From: Halapricum hydrolyticum
GTDB taxonomy: Archaea; Halobacteriota; Halobacteria; Halobacteriales; Haloarculaceae
Assembly (NCBI GenBank): GCA_025517565.1
Contig: JAOPKD010000008.1
Span: forward strand, 1-64,000
Length of the DNA: 64,000 bases
Direction: 5' to 3'
Shown: positions 43,857 to 54,062 of the stretch, piece after piece
Position numbering within the stretch: position 1 is the stretch's first letter
Layout: each line of letters starts with the position of its first letter
Notes under the pieces: model-generated
Database searches by the model: none
What the model was told of the DNA's origin: nothing
What the model saw: the letters and a program-made list of their open reading frames with translations, nothing else
Made by a program: the position numbers and the translations under genes

Positions 43857-44110
43857 GCCGGCTCACCTGCCTCGAGCGTCGATCCGTCTCGATCGATCGC
43901 GTCTGCGGGACAGAGCCATCGAGCGTCGACGCCGGGAAACAGCGACGCCGCACGCTCGCGGGCGTCCGCCTCGTCGTCCGCCCGGAGGGTTCCGGTGTGA
44001 ACCATCGGATCCGTTGGCGTTTCGCGGGTGAACACGACCCACTCAGTGGCAGGGATCGTCCCGGAGCCGTTCCGGCCTGCCGTCGTTCGTGCCGCTGGTC
44101 GGACTGGCAT
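43853..44110 (-). CDS. Htur_1727-type small rSAM-partner protein
   Basis: An 85-residue protein has EWVVFTRETPTDPMVHTGTL and then a helix ending in SLFPGVDARWLCPADAI. The WLCPAD motif with an EWxVF start is what I recall of the Htur_1727 family, described as rSAM-partnered and a candidate RiPP or accessory. It is translationally coupled to the pseudo-rSAM gene. It could be a precursor peptide, a peptide chaperone or a small subunit. The start is uncertain; an internal start before EWVVF is possible. Confidence 0.7.
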   Translation of the reverse strand: MPVRPAARTTAGRNGSGTIPATEWVVFTRETPTDPMVHTGTLRADDEADARERAASLFPGVDARWLCPADAIDRDGSTLEAGEPA

Positions 44111-44282
44111 TGCCCATTCGTAGTCGTGGCCTGCTCTTACGGCTCCCGTTCGTTCCCGGCGATTGGGAACACACCGGACGGCTTATGGGCTGTATCGCCA
44201 GTTTCCGGCAATCGTTTCTGGTTATGGGGGTGATCGATCGCCGATCGCAAGCGGTTTTCGCCCGTCCATAGAATCCGTTCGT

Positions 44283-44945
44283 ATGCAGGTCATCGTCAAT
44301 GCCGCCACGAGCGTCGACGGGAAGCTCTCGACGCGCCGTCGCGAGCAGGTCGCGATCAGCGGCCCCGCGGACTTCGATCGCGTCGACGCGCTGCGAGCCG
44401 ATAGCGACGCGGTGATGGTCGGCGTCGGGACCGTGCTGGCCGACGATCCGTCGCTGACCGTCGACGACCCCGAACGGATCGACGCCCGGACCGGGCGCGG
44501 CGATCCGCCACAGCCGGCCCGGGTGATCGTCGACTCGCGACTTCGCACCCCCACAGACGCGACCGTCTACGACGACGCGGCCGAGACAGTCTTTCTGGTC
44601 AGTGAGGCCGCCACCGACGAGGCCGTCGCCGACGCACGGACGCGGGACGCGGTCGTCATTTCCGCCGGTGACGACCGGGTCGACCTGTCGGCAGCACTCG
44701 ATCGACTGGAAACACACGGCATCGAGCAGTTGATGGTCGAAGGCGGTGGCGAACTCGTCTTCTCGCTGTTCGATGCCGGGCTCGTGGACGAACTGTCCGT
44801 GTTCGTCGGGTCGATGGTGATCGGCGGACGCGACGCGCCGACGCTTGCGGACGGTGACGGCTTCGTGGAGACGTTCCCGGATCTACGGCTCGGGGACGTC
44901 GAGCGAATCGACGACGGCGTGCTCTTGCGATATACGGTCGTGTAG
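44283..44945 (+). CDS. arfC: 2,5-diamino-6-(ribosylamino)-pyrimidinone 5'-phosphate reductase
   Basis: A 220-residue member of the RibD-C/DHFR-like fold has NAATSVDGKLSTRRREQVAI at the N terminus, VMVGVGTVLADDPSLTV, RVIVDSRLR and LMVEGGGELVFSLF. It is the archaeal reductase of riboflavin and F420 precursor synthesis, using NAD(P)H. The start at 44283 gives the usual MQVIVNAATS beginning; a longer ORF extends upstream without similarity. Confidence 0.9.
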   Translation: MQVIVNAATSVDGKLSTRRREQVAISGPADFDRVDALRADSDAVMVGVGTVLADDPSLTVDDPERIDARTGRGDPPQPARVIVDSRLRTPTDATVYDDAAETVFLVSEAATDEAVADARTRDAVVISAGDDRVDLSAALDRLETHGIEQLMVEGGGELVFSLFDAGLVDELSVFVGSMVIGGRDAPTLADGDGFVETFPDLRLGDVERIDDGVLLRYTVV

Positions 44946-45089
44946 CCGCCGCTCGCTACTCTTCGATGTCGTGGCTGTCGCTTGCCGAGAGAAGCGGTAT
45001 GCGCCGGGGGAACCGCCAAACATATAGCAGCCTCGACCTGATGAGGGGATAGTTAGTATGTCGGTAACAACAAACTGCGGGGTGAGTCC

Positions 45090-48000
45090 GTGAGCGCCGC
45101 CGACAGGATCGTCGGTGCGGTGACCGACCATTCCCGGCTCGCGATCGCTGTCATGCTCGTGTTGACGGTGATCGTGGGCGCGGGTGCGGGGGCTGTCGAA
45201 CAGGAGTCGTCGCTCGATCAGTTCCAGTCGGACACGCCCGAGGCGGACGCCTCGGAGTACATCGATGCGAACTTCGCGTCCGGGCCGGAGAACGTCACGC
45301 GCGTCCAGATCATCGTTCGGGGTGAGAACGTCCTCTCGAAAGGGTCGCTGGTCGAGACGCTCGAATATCAACAGCGGCTCCGAAACGATCCCCGTCTCAA
45401 CGCGACGCTGTTCGAAGATCCGACTGGCGGGACGCCGCCGACGGTCGGCGTTGCGAACCTGCTGGCTCAGAGTGCCCTCCAGCAGGAGATCGGTGGCGAA
45501 CTCCAGCGCACGGCCGCCGAGTTCGAACAACTCAACGAGACGGTCCAGGTCGAGCGTCAGGCTCTCAGACAGAACGCGACCGAACTACGACGGTTTTCCG
45601 ACGACGTCAACGCGACGAGCGCGGCGTTGCGGGGCGGTCTGACCGAACTACAGGAGGACCCGAACGCCTCGGCGACGGCTGTCTTCGAGGAGACGAACGC
45701 GGCGACGCCGATCGATCTCGACGCGGGAGACGCTGCGACGTTCGAACAGGCAGCCGCGCAACTGCGCAACGCAAGCACCGAAGCCGAGCGAGCACAGGCC
45801 TACGAGCTGGGCACCAGGGGAGTACTCGAAGACGAGCTAACCCGTGTGCAGGAATGGGCACAGACGCTGGATCAGCGTCGGTCCGATCTGCAGGCACAGG
45901 CCCAGCAGCTCGAGGAACTCGGTGCACAGTTGCAGTCGCTCCGACAGGAACTCGAAGGTGTCCGGTCCGCGTCACTCGACCGGCAGATCGAGGCCATCGA
46001 CTCACTCGAAGAAGACGAACTCAAGACGCTCATCCAGACTGTCCTCGGCGGTGACGGCGGGCAGGCCTCCGAGCAGGCGCTCCGGTTCATGCCGGCAGGC
46101 GAGTACTACGAGACAGGTTCGACGCAAGCTGACGCGACGATGCTGCTGGTCACTCAGCAGACAGAGCGGGAGGTCGCTCCCGGCGGCGTCGCCAGCCAGG
46201 AACTCATCGACGCACAGCTGGCGATGCAGGACCTCGGTTCGGGGAGCGACCTCGAGTTCCTGGTGTTCGGCAGCGGGATCATCACCGAGGAGATCAACCA
46301 GTCGATGAGCGACAGCATCACCCTGGTCGGCCCGCTCGCCTTGCTTTTCGTCGTCGTCGCACTGGCAGTGGGATACCGTGATCTGCTCGATATCGTTCTC
46401 GGCGTCCTCGGGATCGCCGCAGTCCTCGTCTGGACGTTCGGGTTCATGGGATGGGCCGGGATCGATTTCAACCAGATTTTCATCGCCGTGCCCGTCCTGT
46501 TGATCGGGCTGTCGATCGACTACGCGATCCACATCTTCATGCGCCACCGCGAGGAGCGTTTCGAGATGGGTAACGGCGCGCTCCGGCAATCAATGCGGGT
46601 CGCCCTGGGCGGCGTCGGTATCGCGCTGGCGCTGGTGACGGCGACGACGGTGATCGGGTTCCTCTCGAATCTCGTGAGCCCGGTGCCGCCGATCCGGGAG
46701 TTCGGGATCGTCAGCTCGTTCGGAATCGTCGCTGCCTTCCTGGTGTTCGGCGTCCTGACGCCGGCGTTGAAGGTCGAAATCGACGAGTTCCTCGAAGCTC
46801 GCGGGATCGACCGGAAGAAACGGGCCATCGGGACTGGTGGCGGACGGCTGAGTCAGACGCTCAAGATCGGCTCGCTTGGCGCGAAGTGGTCCGCACCCGT
46901 CGTGATCGTGATCGCCCTGCTGATCAGTGCCGGTGGCGTCTACGGTGCGACGCAAGTGGATACCTCCTTCTCCCAGGAGGACTTCCTCGCCGAAGAGCCG
47001 TCCGACTGGACGCAGAACCTGCCCGAGCCGTTCGCGCCCGGCGAGTACAACGCGAAAAAGAACCTCGAATACGTCAACGAGCGCTTCCAGCGCCAGGACG
47101 CACAGGCGAGCATCCTGATACGCGGCGACGTCGCGGCCGACGGCACGCTCTCCTCGATCGCTCGCGCCCAGCGCGACGTCGCATCCCGGGACGTAACACA
47201 GCGCCTCTCGAACGGGCAAGCGTCGATACAGACGCCGCTGACGGTGCTCAACGACACCCGCGAACGGAACGCAACCGTCGCTGCGATCGTATCCGACGCT
47301 GATACCGACGGTGACGGCATCCCCGACGAGAACCTGACGGCCGTCTACGACGCGCTGTTCGAGACAAATCCCCAGAACGCGGGTGCCGTGCTCGCCCGGG
47401 GCGACGACGGCGAGTATACCGCCGCGCGACTTGTCGTCGACCTGAAGGGGACCGCGTCCGGCGTGGAGACGACCGAACAACTCCGTGACGTTGCGGCGGA
47501 CGTCGAAGGTGACGGACTCACGGCCATCGCGACCGGACAGACGATCCTCTTCGAGATCATTCAGGACCAGCTACTCGACACCGTTCTGGAAAGCCTCCTG
47601 ATCACGCTCGTCTCCGTGTTCGGGTTCCTGATGATCGTCTATCGCGTCACCGACGGGAGCGCAACCCTCGGGTTCGTGACGCTGGTCCCGGTCGCACTGA
47701 GCGTCTCCTGGATCCTCGGGACGATGTATCTCTTCGGGATCCCGTTCAACGTCCTGACGGGCATGATCACCAGCCTCACGGTTGGGCTCGGGGTCGCCTA
47801 CAGCATCCACATCTCCGAGCGATACAACCAGGAGCTAGAGCGTCACGACTCCGCCTGGGCTGCCCTCGATCGGAGCGTCACCGGCACCGGCGGGGCGCTG
47901 CTCGGGAGCGCGGCGACGACTGTCGGCGGGTTCGGTACCCTGTCGATCGCGCTCTTGCCCTCGCTCCAGCAGTTCGGGATCATCACCGGGCTCACGATCA

Positions 48001-48146
48001 TCTACGCGTTCCTCGCGAGCGTGCTCGTGCTTCCGAGCCTGCTCGTCGTCTGGACGCGGGTGATCGGCCCGGCCGAAAAGCTCGATGTCCCGCCGAGTGC
48101 CGACGACGGTCCTGGGGATACTGACACGGTCGGGACTGCCGAGTAG
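45090..48146 (+). CDS. RND/MMPL-family membrane exporter
   Basis: A 1018-residue protein begins at GTG and has 12 predicted helices in two RND repeats, with sterol-sensing-like segments (IGLSIDYAIHIFMRHREE and VGLGVAYSIHISERY). The first extracytoplasmic loop, about residues 130-310, is unusually long and coiled-coil-like (many Gln, Glu and Leu). Several Asn-x-Thr/Ser sites suggest glycosylation. The substrate may be a lipid or hydrophobic compound, as in MmpL and hopanoid transporters. No periplasmic adaptor gene is present. Confidence 0.88.
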   Translation: MSAADRIVGAVTDHSRLAIAVMLVLTVIVGAGAGAVEQESSLDQFQSDTPEADASEYIDANFASGPENVTRVQIIVRGENVLSKGSLVETLEYQQRLRNDPRLNATLFEDPTGGTPPTVGVANLLAQSALQQEIGGELQRTAAEFEQLNETVQVERQALRQNATELRRFSDDVNATSAALRGGLTELQEDPNASATAVFEETNAATPIDLDAGDAATFEQAAAQLRNASTEAERAQAYELGTRGVLEDELTRVQEWAQTLDQRRSDLQAQAQQLEELGAQLQSLRQELEGVRSASLDRQIEAIDSLEEDELKTLIQTVLGGDGGQASEQALRFMPAGEYYETGSTQADATMLLVTQQTEREVAPGGVASQELIDAQLAMQDLGSGSDLEFLVFGSGIITEEINQSMSDSITLVGPLALLFVVVALAVGYRDLLDIVLGVLGIAAVLVWTFGFMGWAGIDFNQIFIAVPVLLIGLSIDYAIHIFMRHREERFEMGNGALRQSMRVALGGVGIALALVTATTVIGFLSNLVSPVPPIREFGIVSSFGIVAAFLVFGVLTPALKVEIDEFLEARGIDRKKRAIGTGGGRLSQTLKIGSLGAKWSAPVVIVIALLISAGGVYGATQVDTSFSQEDFLAEEPSDWTQNLPEPFAPGEYNAKKNLEYVNERFQRQDAQASILIRGDVAADGTLSSIARAQRDVASRDVTQRLSNGQASIQTPLTVLNDTRERNATVAAIVSDADTDGDGIPDENLTAVYDALFETNPQNAGAVLARGDDGEYTAARLVVDLKGTASGVETTEQLRDVAADVEGDGLTAIATGQTILFEIIQDQLLDTVLESLLITLVSVFGFLMIVYRVTDGSATLGFVTLVPVALSVSWILGTMYLFGIPFNVLTGMITSLTVGLGVAYSIHISERYNQELERHDSAWAALDRSVTGTGGALLGSAATTVGGFGTLSIALLPSLQQFGIITGLTIIYAFLASVLVLPSLLVVWTRVIGPAEKLDVPPSADDGPGDTDTVGTAE

Positions 48147-48163
48147 CGGCCTTTCGGACGGCG

Positions 48164-48535
48164 CTACAGGTCGGTTTCACTCTCGACGTACCAGCCGAGA
48201 TAGCCACCGAGGGCACTCAGACCGACGACATAGACGGCCGAGGCCAGGATGGCGAAGATAACGAACACGACGACGATCCCTGCGAATGCGCCCGGAACGT
48301 CGAAAAACACCGGCAAGAACGGTAATCCACCGGCGAGAAGCGCGACGACGAGCAAGAACGGCAACATGGCGATCGCTCCCGAGAGCGCACCGACTTTGAG
48401 TGCCGTCGACGAATCCTCCTTCTGGAGGTATCCGGCGACTGCACCCCCAAGCACCGGCGAGAACGGGATGAACGTCGTGACGACCGTGACGACCGCGCCG
48501 ATTACAGCGTTCAGGACGGTATCTCCTTTTCCCAT
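48164..48535 (-). CDS. DUF5518-like membrane protein
   Basis: A 123-residue protein has four hydrophobic segments with Gly-rich turns (PFSPVLGGAVAGYLQKEDSSTALKVG). The GGxxAGYL phrase, followed by a short charged loop and a second membrane half, is typical of DUF5518 in haloarchaea. It is convergent with the RND gene. Function unknown. Confidence 0.75.
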   Translation of the reverse strand: MGKGDTVLNAVIGAVVTVVTTFIPFSPVLGGAVAGYLQKEDSSTALKVGALSGAIAMLPFLLVVALLAGGLPFLPVFFDVPGAFAGIVVVFVIFAILASAVYVVGLSALGGYLGWYVESETDL

Positions 48536-48629
48536 GCACGCTACCTGACCGACCGCTCATGTGAACCTTTCGGAGACACGAGTGGCTGTCGGAGTGCGCG
48601 AACGGACGAAACGTCTCGAAAAACCGCGA

Positions 48630-49427
48630 TCAGATCTCGCTCTCGAAGTCCTCGAGCGCGTAGGCAGGCTCGGCGCCGCGGCGGTCCAGGGTCTCGTTGG
48701 CCAAAAGCCAGTAGACGACGCTCAGGGCCTTGCGACCCTTGTTGTTCGTCGGAACCACGAGGTCGACGTTGGTGACCGTGTTGTTCGAGTCGCACATCGC
48801 GATGACCGGGATGCCGACCGTGATGGCTTCCTTGACGGCCTGGGCGTCGCCGATCGGGTCCGTGACGACCACGACGTCGGGCTCGATGTAACCCTCGTAG
48901 TCGGGGTTGGTGAGTGTCCCGGGGATAAACCGGCCCGTTCGCGCTCGTGCCCCGACGGCCTCGGCGAACTTCTCGGCCGGGAACCGACCGTACTGCCGGG
49001 AGGACGCCACGAGGATCTGCTCGGGGTCATAGTTCGCGAGGAAGTTCGCGGCGGTGCGGATCCGCGAGTCGGTCATCGAAACGTCCAGCACGTACAGCCC
49101 GTCCGTGCGGACGCGGTGGATGAACCGCTCCATGTCCGCGGTCTTCTGCTGGGTCCCGATGTGGACCCCTGCTCCGAGGTAATCCTCGACGGGGATGAGG
49201 AGGTCGGCCTCCTCGCCTTCGGGCATGACGTCCTCGTCGAGAGCCGGCTGCTCGTCCTCGGTGTCGGGTTCGTCGGCTGCGGATTCCTCAGCAGCCTGTG
49301 GCTCGTTCGCAGCGTCCGTCGGCGCGTCGGCCTCGGACGCCGGCGATTCCTCCGTCTCGGTGACAGCGCCGGCGTCGCCGGCGGCCTCCGAAGTCTCGTC
49401 GATGTCGTCTTCTTCGTCCTGACTCAT
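48630..49427 (-). CDS. rps2: 30S ribosomal protein S2
   Basis: A 265-residue protein carries the S2 core from about residue 80 ([20 protein letters not shown], then [16 protein letters not shown] and [16 protein letters not shown]). The first 80 residues are a very acidic extension with Ala, Ser, Asp and Glu only, longer than in most archaea. It is the last gene of the ribosomal/RNAP operon and overlaps enolase by 4 bp. Confidence 0.95.
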   Translation of the reverse strand: MSQDEEDDIDETSEAAGDAGAVTETEESPASEADAPTDAANEPQAAEESAADEPDTEDEQPALDEDVMPEGEEADLLIPVEDYLGAGVHIGTQQKTADMERFIHRVRTDGLYVLDVSMTDSRIRTAANFLANYDPEQILVASSRQYGRFPAEKFAEAVGARARTGRFIPGTLTNPDYEGYIEPDVVVVTDPIGDAQAVKEAITVGIPVIAMCDSNNTVTNVDLVVPTNNKGRKALSVVYWLLANETLDRRGAEPAYALEDFESEI

Positions 49428-50623
49428 GCTTGTTCTTCGATGCGGATGAGTTCGTTCAGCTTGGCGGTGCGTTCGCCGGCGACGGTGCCGGTCTTGATGT
49501 AGGGGGCGGCCGCGCCCACGGCGAGGTGGGCGATCGTCGTGTCCTCGGTCTCGCCCGAGCGGTGGGAGACCACCGACTGGATGCCGTGTTTGGCCCCGAG
49601 TTCGATGGCGTCGACGGCGTCGGACAGCGTGCCGATCTGGTTGGGCTTGATGAGAATCGAGTTCGAGGAGCCCTTGTCGATGCCTTCCTGAAGGCGGTCG
49701 ACGTTGGTGACGTACAGATCGTCACCGCAGATGAGCGTCCGGTCGCTGACGCGGTCGGTGAGTTCGGCGAAGGCCTCGAAGTCGTTTTCGTCGAGGGGGT
49801 CCTCGACGTAGGCCATGTCGTACTCGTCGACCATCTCGACGACGTAGTCGATCTGTTCGGCCGTCGAGCGGTTGTCCTCGCCCTCGTAGACGTACTCGCC
49901 GTCTTCGTACATCTCGGCGGCGGCCATGTCCAGGCCGAAGGAGATCTCGAAGCCGAGTTCGTCGCCGACTTCGGTAGTGGCCTGGTCGACGATCTCGAAG
50001 GCTTCGTCGTCGCCGATCGGTGGCGCCCAGGCACCCTCGTCGCCCTTGTTGGCGGGGACGCCCTTCTCTCCGAGGAGCTCGCCGATGCGAGCGTGGACCT
50101 TGGCGTTGGCGAAGACCGCCTCAGTGACGCTCGGCGCGCCTACGGGGGCCGAGAGGAACTCCTGGATGTTGGTGGCTTCCTCGGCGTGCTCGCCGCCGCC
50201 GACGACGTTGCCCAGCGGTGTCGGGAACTGATCGCCGCGGAAGGTTCCGCCCAGGTGCTGATACAGCGGTGCGCCGAGCACGTCGGCACCGGCTTTGGCG
50301 GCGGCCATGCTGATCGCGACCGCGCTGTTGGCACCGATGCCCGAGAAGTCCTCGGTTCCGTCGGCGGCGTGCAGCGCGGCGTCGACGTCGCGCTGGCTGC
50401 CAGCGTAGACCTCGCCGACCAGCCGCGGGACGGCGTGTTCGCGGGCGTTGGCAATCGCCTCGTGGGCCGGCAGTTCGATCGCCTCGTGTTCGCCCGTGCT
50501 CGCGCCGCTCGGGGCGGCTGCGCGGCCGAACCCACCACTCTCGGTGGTGACGTCGGCCTCGACGGTGGCGTTCCCTCGTGAATCCAGTACGCGTCGCAAT
50601 CGGATATCGGTGATGAGTGTCAT
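49424..50623 (-). CDS. eno: Enolase
   Basis: A 399-residue glycolytic enzyme that dehydrates 2-phosphoglycerate to phosphoenolpyruvate. It shows [16 protein letters not shown] at the N terminus, [36 protein letters not shown], and the signature [17 protein letters not shown] with catalytic Lys, followed by [11 protein letters not shown]. The length is slightly short, as in archaea. It is placed between rpoK (4-bp overlap) and rps2, a conserved archaeal order. Confidence 0.95.
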   Translation of the reverse strand: MTLITDIRLRRVLDSRGNATVEADVTTESGGFGRAAAPSGASTGEHEAIELPAHEAIANAREHAVPRLVGEVYAGSQRDVDAALHAADGTEDFSGIGANSAVAISMAAAKAGADVLGAPLYQHLGGTFRGDQFPTPLGNVVGGGEHAEEATNIQEFLSAPVGAPSVTEAVFANAKVHARIGELLGEKGVPANKGDEGAWAPPIGDDEAFEIVDQATTEVGDELGFEISFGLDMAAAEMYEDGEYVYEGEDNRSTAEQIDYVVEMVDEYDMAYVEDPLDENDFEAFAELTDRVSDRTLICGDDLYVTNVDRLQEGIDKGSSNSILIKPNQIGTLSDAVDAIELGAKHGIQSVVSHRSGETEDTTIAHLAVGAAAPYIKTGTVAGERTAKLNELIRIEEQA

Positions 50624-50805
50624 GTGTGTTGTCCTCGGTTGACGGTGAAGGGAAGGACGCCAGCGTCGTACTCCTCGGCTGCGATGAGGATCGGCTGGGT
50701 CTGGTCAGTCTCGATCAGCACCGGCGCGCCGTGGGCGATCTGCAGCGCTCGTGCACCGATGATGCGAGCCTTCTCGTAGCGGTTGTATCGCTGTGTACTC
50801 ATCAT
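50620..50805 (-). CDS. rpoK: DNA-directed RNA polymerase subunit K (Rpb6)
   Basis: A 61-residue RpoK protein has [20 protein letters not shown] and a short C-terminal [13 protein letters not shown], the conserved Rpb6/omega core that binds the clamp. Starts at 50805 and 50802 (second Met) are both possible. It overlaps rpoN and enolase by 4 bp each. Confidence 0.95.
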   Translation of the reverse strand: MMSTQRYNRYEKARIIGARALQIAHGAPVLIETDQTQPILIAAEEYDAGVLPFTVNRGQHT

Positions 50806-50996
50806 TGATACGGTGCGACGACGTCGACGAGGTCCTCGTGCGAGACGAGCATCCGCCGACAGCAGTGTCGTTCGACGCCCAGCTCGTCGAGCACCTCCTC
50901 GGGATCTTCATCGCCCTCGCGGGCGCGCTCTTTGAACTCCTCCCATTCGCCGCCGATGACGTTTCCACAGGTGAAACACCTGACCGGTACCATCAT
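50802..50996 (-). CDS. rpoN: DNA-directed RNA polymerase subunit N (Rpb10)
   Basis: A 64-residue zinc-bundle protein. The atypical CX2CXn-CC motif is complete (CFTCG near residue 7, and RHCCRRM). [12 protein letters not shown] is the family hallmark. The first two codons are both ATG. The gene lies between rps9 and rpoK in the archaeal order. Confidence 0.96.
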   Translation of the reverse strand: MMVPVRCFTCGNVIGGEWEEFKERAREGDEDPEEVLDELGVERHCCRRMLVSHEDLVDVVAPYQ

Positions 50997-51008
50997 ATTT
51001 GAATCACC

Positions 51009-51407
51009 TTAGCGGTAGGACTTCTGATAGCGCGCACAGGCACCAGGTCCGCCCCACTTCTTGGGTTCGGACTGGCGCACGTCGTTGACCAGCAGCGAGC
51101 GGTCGAACTCCATGAACGCGTCGCGCAGTTCCGCGTCGTTCGTGTGCTGGACGAGCCCGCGGGCGATCGCCGTTCGGGTGGCGTCCGCCTGCCCGGTCGT
51201 GCCGCCGCCCTCGACCGTCACGTCGACGTCGACCGACTCGCGCAGGTCGTCGTCGGCGATCCGGAAGGGCTCGAGCATCTTCAGCCGTGCCAGCTCCGGT
51301 TCCACCAGCTCGACGGGTCGAGAGTTGATCCGAACCCGACCCTCTCCGTCGCTCACGGTCGCGCGAGCGACGGCGGTCTTCTTCTTGCCTGATGTGTTCG
51401 TTACCAT
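51009..51407 (-). CDS. rps9: 30S ribosomal protein S9
   Basis: A 132-residue S9 protein has [12 protein letters not shown] at the N terminus, [20 protein letters not shown], and the C-terminal [13 protein letters not shown] tail that reaches the P-site tRNA. It overlaps rpl13 by 7 bp. Confidence 0.96.
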   Translation of the reverse strand: MVTNTSGKKKTAVARATVSDGEGRVRINSRPVELVEPELARLKMLEPFRIADDDLRESVDVDVTVEGGGTTGQADATRTAIARGLVQHTNDAELRDAFMEFDRSLLVNDVRQSEPKKWGGPGACARYQKSYR

Positions 51408-51838
51408 GTTACCTTGGCTCCAAGGCTCTTTGAGAGTTCGTCCAGTTCGACGAACTTGATGTTCGACAGCCGATCCAGCGACGTGCCCTCGAGGACTTCG
51501 CCCTCATCGTCGTAGGGGTTGCCCACGTACACGCGGACGTTCTCGAAGGCTTTGCGACCCTGCTGCTCCTTGTAGGGAACCATGCCACGGATCGCGCGCT
51601 TGAAGATCCCGTCGGGCCGCTTGGGATAGGCCGGCCCCTGATCGGAGCCGATATCGCGTCGCTTCTGATACTTCGCCACGACGTCGCCCTCGCGGCCGGT
51701 GATGACGGCGCGTTCGGTGTTGACGACGGCGATCGTCTCCCCATCCATCGCGCGTTCGGCGACCTGACTCGCCACACGACCCATGATGCAATCACGGGCG
51801 TCGACGATCACGTCGGCGTCGATCGTGTCTGCTTTCAT
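51401..51838 (-). CDS. rpl13: 50S ribosomal protein L13
   Basis: A 145-residue archaeal L13 has [39 protein letters not shown], and the [20 protein letters not shown] motif typical of uL13. It overlaps rpl18e by 4 bp and is co-transcribed with rps9, as in most archaea. Confidence 0.96.
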   Translation of the reverse strand: MKADTIDADVIVDARDCIMGRVASQVAERAMDGETIAVVNTERAVITGREGDVVAKYQKRRDIGSDQGPAYPKRPDGIFKRAIRGMVPYKEQQGRKAFENVRVYVGNPYDDEGEVLEGTSLDRLSNIKFVELDELSKSLGAKVTW

Positions 51839-52185
51839 CGAATCACCCGCACGTTGGATCCGTCGGGGTTGTTCTGTACTGCCTGTTCGAGCGAGACGGT
51901 CTCGCCGACCTGTTCGATCTTTGTCTCGGCCGAGCTAGAGAAGTCGACGGCTGCGACAGTGACGTCCTTTTGCAGGACACCACTGCCGAGCACTTTGCCT
52001 GGAACGACCACGGTCTCGTCTTCCTGGGCGTACCGTTCGATACGTCCCAGGTTGACTTCTGCGTGGGTGCGCCGCGGCTTCTCCAGCCGGTCGGCAACGT
52101 CGCCCCAGACATCTCCGCCCGACTGCCGGGCGGCCGACTTCAGATCGGCAATGAGACTACTGAGTCTCGGGTTACTCTTGCTCAT
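51835..52185 (-). CDS. rpl18e: 50S ribosomal protein L18e
   Basis: A 116-residue eL18/L15-type protein has the start [31 protein letters not shown] and [12 protein letters not shown]. It begins just after the tRNA-Leu gene in the operon, which suggests that tRNA excision separates it from the upstream mRNA. Confidence 0.95.
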   Translation of the reverse strand: MSKSNPRLSSLIADLKSAARQSGGDVWGDVADRLEKPRRTHAEVNLGRIERYAQEDETVVVPGKVLGSGVLQKDVTVAAVDFSSSAETKIEQVGETVSLEQAVQNNPDGSNVRVIR

Positions 52186-52203
52186 AACGTCCCTCCTGAA
52201 AAG

Positions 52204-52288
52204 TGCAGGGAGCAGGATTTGAACCTGCGGACCCCTACGGGACAGCGCCCTGAACGCTGCGCCGTTGGCCAGACTTGGCTATCCCTGC
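52204..52288 (-). tRNA. tRNA-Leu (CAG)
   Basis: An 85-nt class II tRNA has a 7-bp acceptor stem GCAGGGA/TCCCTGC with discriminator A. The anticodon loop TTCAGGG lies in a CAGCG/CGCTG stem. The long variable arm is typical of Leu, and the T loop is GGTTCAAATCC. It lies between rpoD and rpl18e within the ribosomal operon, on the same strand. Confidence 0.93.
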
Positions 52289-52405
52289 TCGCATTAGTCT
52301 GTTTTTCGTGGCCCTTCAAACCCCTTTCGGTCCGGCGGTCCGTCGCGCTCGCACCGCTGGGGGCAGCGGACGGGTGCCGTGGGGGACGAAGGGCAGTTTT
52401 CATCG

Positions 52406-53155
52406 TTATAGCTGTACCGCTTCTTTCAGTTCCTCGGCGCGGCCGCGGATCGAATCGATCCCCGCCTGCACGAGTGTGTCGACGTCGAAGGAGCCGTCGG
52501 TCTCGACGTCGAAGACGAACGCGTTCTCGACGTCGTGAACCTCGACCTCGCTGTCAGGGTACCGCTCGGTGAGGTCGTTGTCGAACTCCTCGGTCGGGAC
52601 CAGCTCGCCGCCTTCGGTCTCAATGACGCCACGGACGATTTCGGGTTCGTCGTCGCGGAACTCGTCTCGATCGCCGACCACCTCGACGCGCTGGAGGTGC
52701 CGGTATCCGACGGCCACGCCACCCTGATGCTTGGCGTGGTCCTGACCGTAACCGAGCACGGCGTCGGCCTCCAACTCCAGACGCTGACCGTCCTTGAGAT
52801 CGATGATCGGCACGTCTTCCTCGGCCGGCTGCACCATGTCGTCGCTGGAGACGAGATCGCCGGAGTAGGCTGTCTCCGGGCCCTCGACGTCGAGCGCGAG
52901 CGTGACGGTGTCGTCCTCGTCGAACTCGCCGCCGAGCGGCGTCGTCAGCGGGATCAGTCCCAGCCGGAGCGCGAGCTGCTCGTCGAACATCACCGAGGAG
53001 TTCTCGATAAACCGGACGGTATCGATGCTAAACGTGGGCACGTCGGCGATCATCGCCCGGCGGATGCCGTTGGCGAACGCCGGCGTGACTCCACGGACGA
53101 GGAACCGCGCCTCGGTGTCGTCGCGCTCGATGAACGTTACGTCGTAGTCTGCCAT
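52406..53155 (-). CDS. rpoD: DNA-directed RNA polymerase subunit D (Rpb3)
   Basis: A 249-residue protein has the Rpb3/alpha assembly fold: [23 protein letters not shown] near residue 18 and [14 protein letters not shown] large insertion follows, then the C-terminal [11 protein letters not shown] helix. It contains no cysteine at all, so the ferredoxin-like insertion cannot hold the Fe-S cluster found in some archaeal D subunits. It follows rps11 by 6 bp. Confidence 0.95.
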   Translation of the reverse strand: MADYDVTFIERDDTEARFLVRGVTPAFANGIRRAMIADVPTFSIDTVRFIENSSVMFDEQLALRLGLIPLTTPLGGEFDEDDTVTLALDVEGPETAYSGDLVSSDDMVQPAEEDVPIIDLKDGQRLELEADAVLGYGQDHAKHQGGVAVGYRHLQRVEVVGDRDEFRDDEPEIVRGVIETEGGELVPTEEFDNDLTERYPDSEVEVHDVENAFVFDVETDGSFDVDTLVQAGIDSIRGRAEELKEAVQL

Positions 53156-53161
53156 TGTAGA

Positions 53162-53548
53162 TTACCCGCTGGATTTCGGACTTCGCGTACCGTCGTGTGG
53201 AATCGGCGTGACGTCCTCGATGCGGCCGATCTCCAGGCCTGCCCGGGCCAGGGCGCGAATCGTCGCCTGCGCACCCGGACCGGGGTTGGTCTGGAGGTTT
53301 CCGCCGGGGCCGCGCACGCGGACGTGAACGCCCTCGACGCCCTGTGCCTGGGCGTCCTCGGCGACGGTCTCGGCCATCTGCATCGCTGCGTAGGGCGAGG
53401 CCTCGTCGCGGTTCTGTTTGACGACCGTCCCGCCGCTGGATTTGGCGAGCGTCTCCGCGCCGGTCAGGTCGGTGATCGTGATGATCGTGTTGTTGAACGA
53501 TGCGTGCACGTGGGCGATGGCCCACTTGCTGTCGTCTTCGTCTGCCAT
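53162..53548 (-). CDS. rps11: 30S ribosomal protein S11
   Basis: A 128-residue S11 protein has [40 protein letters not shown] and [19 protein letters not shown], ending in [12 protein letters not shown]. The start at 53548 (MADEDDSKW) is chosen over an ORF start 120 bp upstream that reads through rps4. It begins 1 bp after the rps4 stop. Confidence 0.96.
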   Translation of the reverse strand: MADEDDSKWAIAHVHASFNNTIITITDLTGAETLAKSSGGTVVKQNRDEASPYAAMQMAETVAEDAQAQGVEGVHVRVRGPGGNLQTNPGPGAQATIRALARAGLEIGRIEDVTPIPHDGTRSPKSSG

Positions 53549-53549
53549 G

Positions 53550-54062
53550 TTATTGTTCCTCCGCGCGTTCGGGGTGGAGTTCGTCCGCGAGTGGACTGTT
53601 CTCGTCGAAGGCGATCGCGCCCTCCTCCTCGACTGCGACCTTCTTCGAGGGGGTCTGGACCCGGGCACCGTCGACGGTGACGTGTCCGTGGACGATGAAC
53701 TGCCGGGCCTGATCGGGCGTGTTGCCCAGTCCCTTCCGGTAGGCGACCGTCTGGAGCCGTCGTTCGAGCACGTCGGTCACGTCCAGCCGCAGGACGTCGT
53801 CGAGCGTGTCCTGCTCGCCGAGAATGCCCAGGCGCCTGAGCCGCGTGATGAACTCGCTGGCTTCCTCGTCGCCGCTGTCCGCACGGCCGAGCAGTTCTCG
53901 GGCCTCGCGGCGATAGCCGCGCAGTTCGGACTGGGCGCGCCAGAGTTCCTCTTTGTTCTTGAGACCGTACTGGCTAACCAGCCCGGTCTCCTCACCGATC
54001 CGCTCACCCTGGTAGGGGTGGTTCGGAGTCTCGTAGAACTTGGTGTTCGATCCGAGTGCCAT
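53550..54062 (-). CDS. rps4: 30S ribosomal protein S4
   Basis: A 170-residue archaeal S4 (S4e-related uS4) has a conserved N-terminal [20 protein letters not shown] and an S4 RNA-binding domain ([39 protein letters not shown]). It overlaps rps13 by 1 bp. Confidence 0.96.
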   Translation of the reverse strand: MALGSNTKFYETPNHPYQGERIGEETGLVSQYGLKNKEELWRAQSELRGYRREARELLGRADSGDEEASEFITRLRRLGILGEQDTLDDVLRLDVTDVLERRLQTVAYRKGLGNTPDQARQFIVHGHVTVDGARVQTPSKKVAVEEEGAIAFDENSPLADELHPERAEEQ

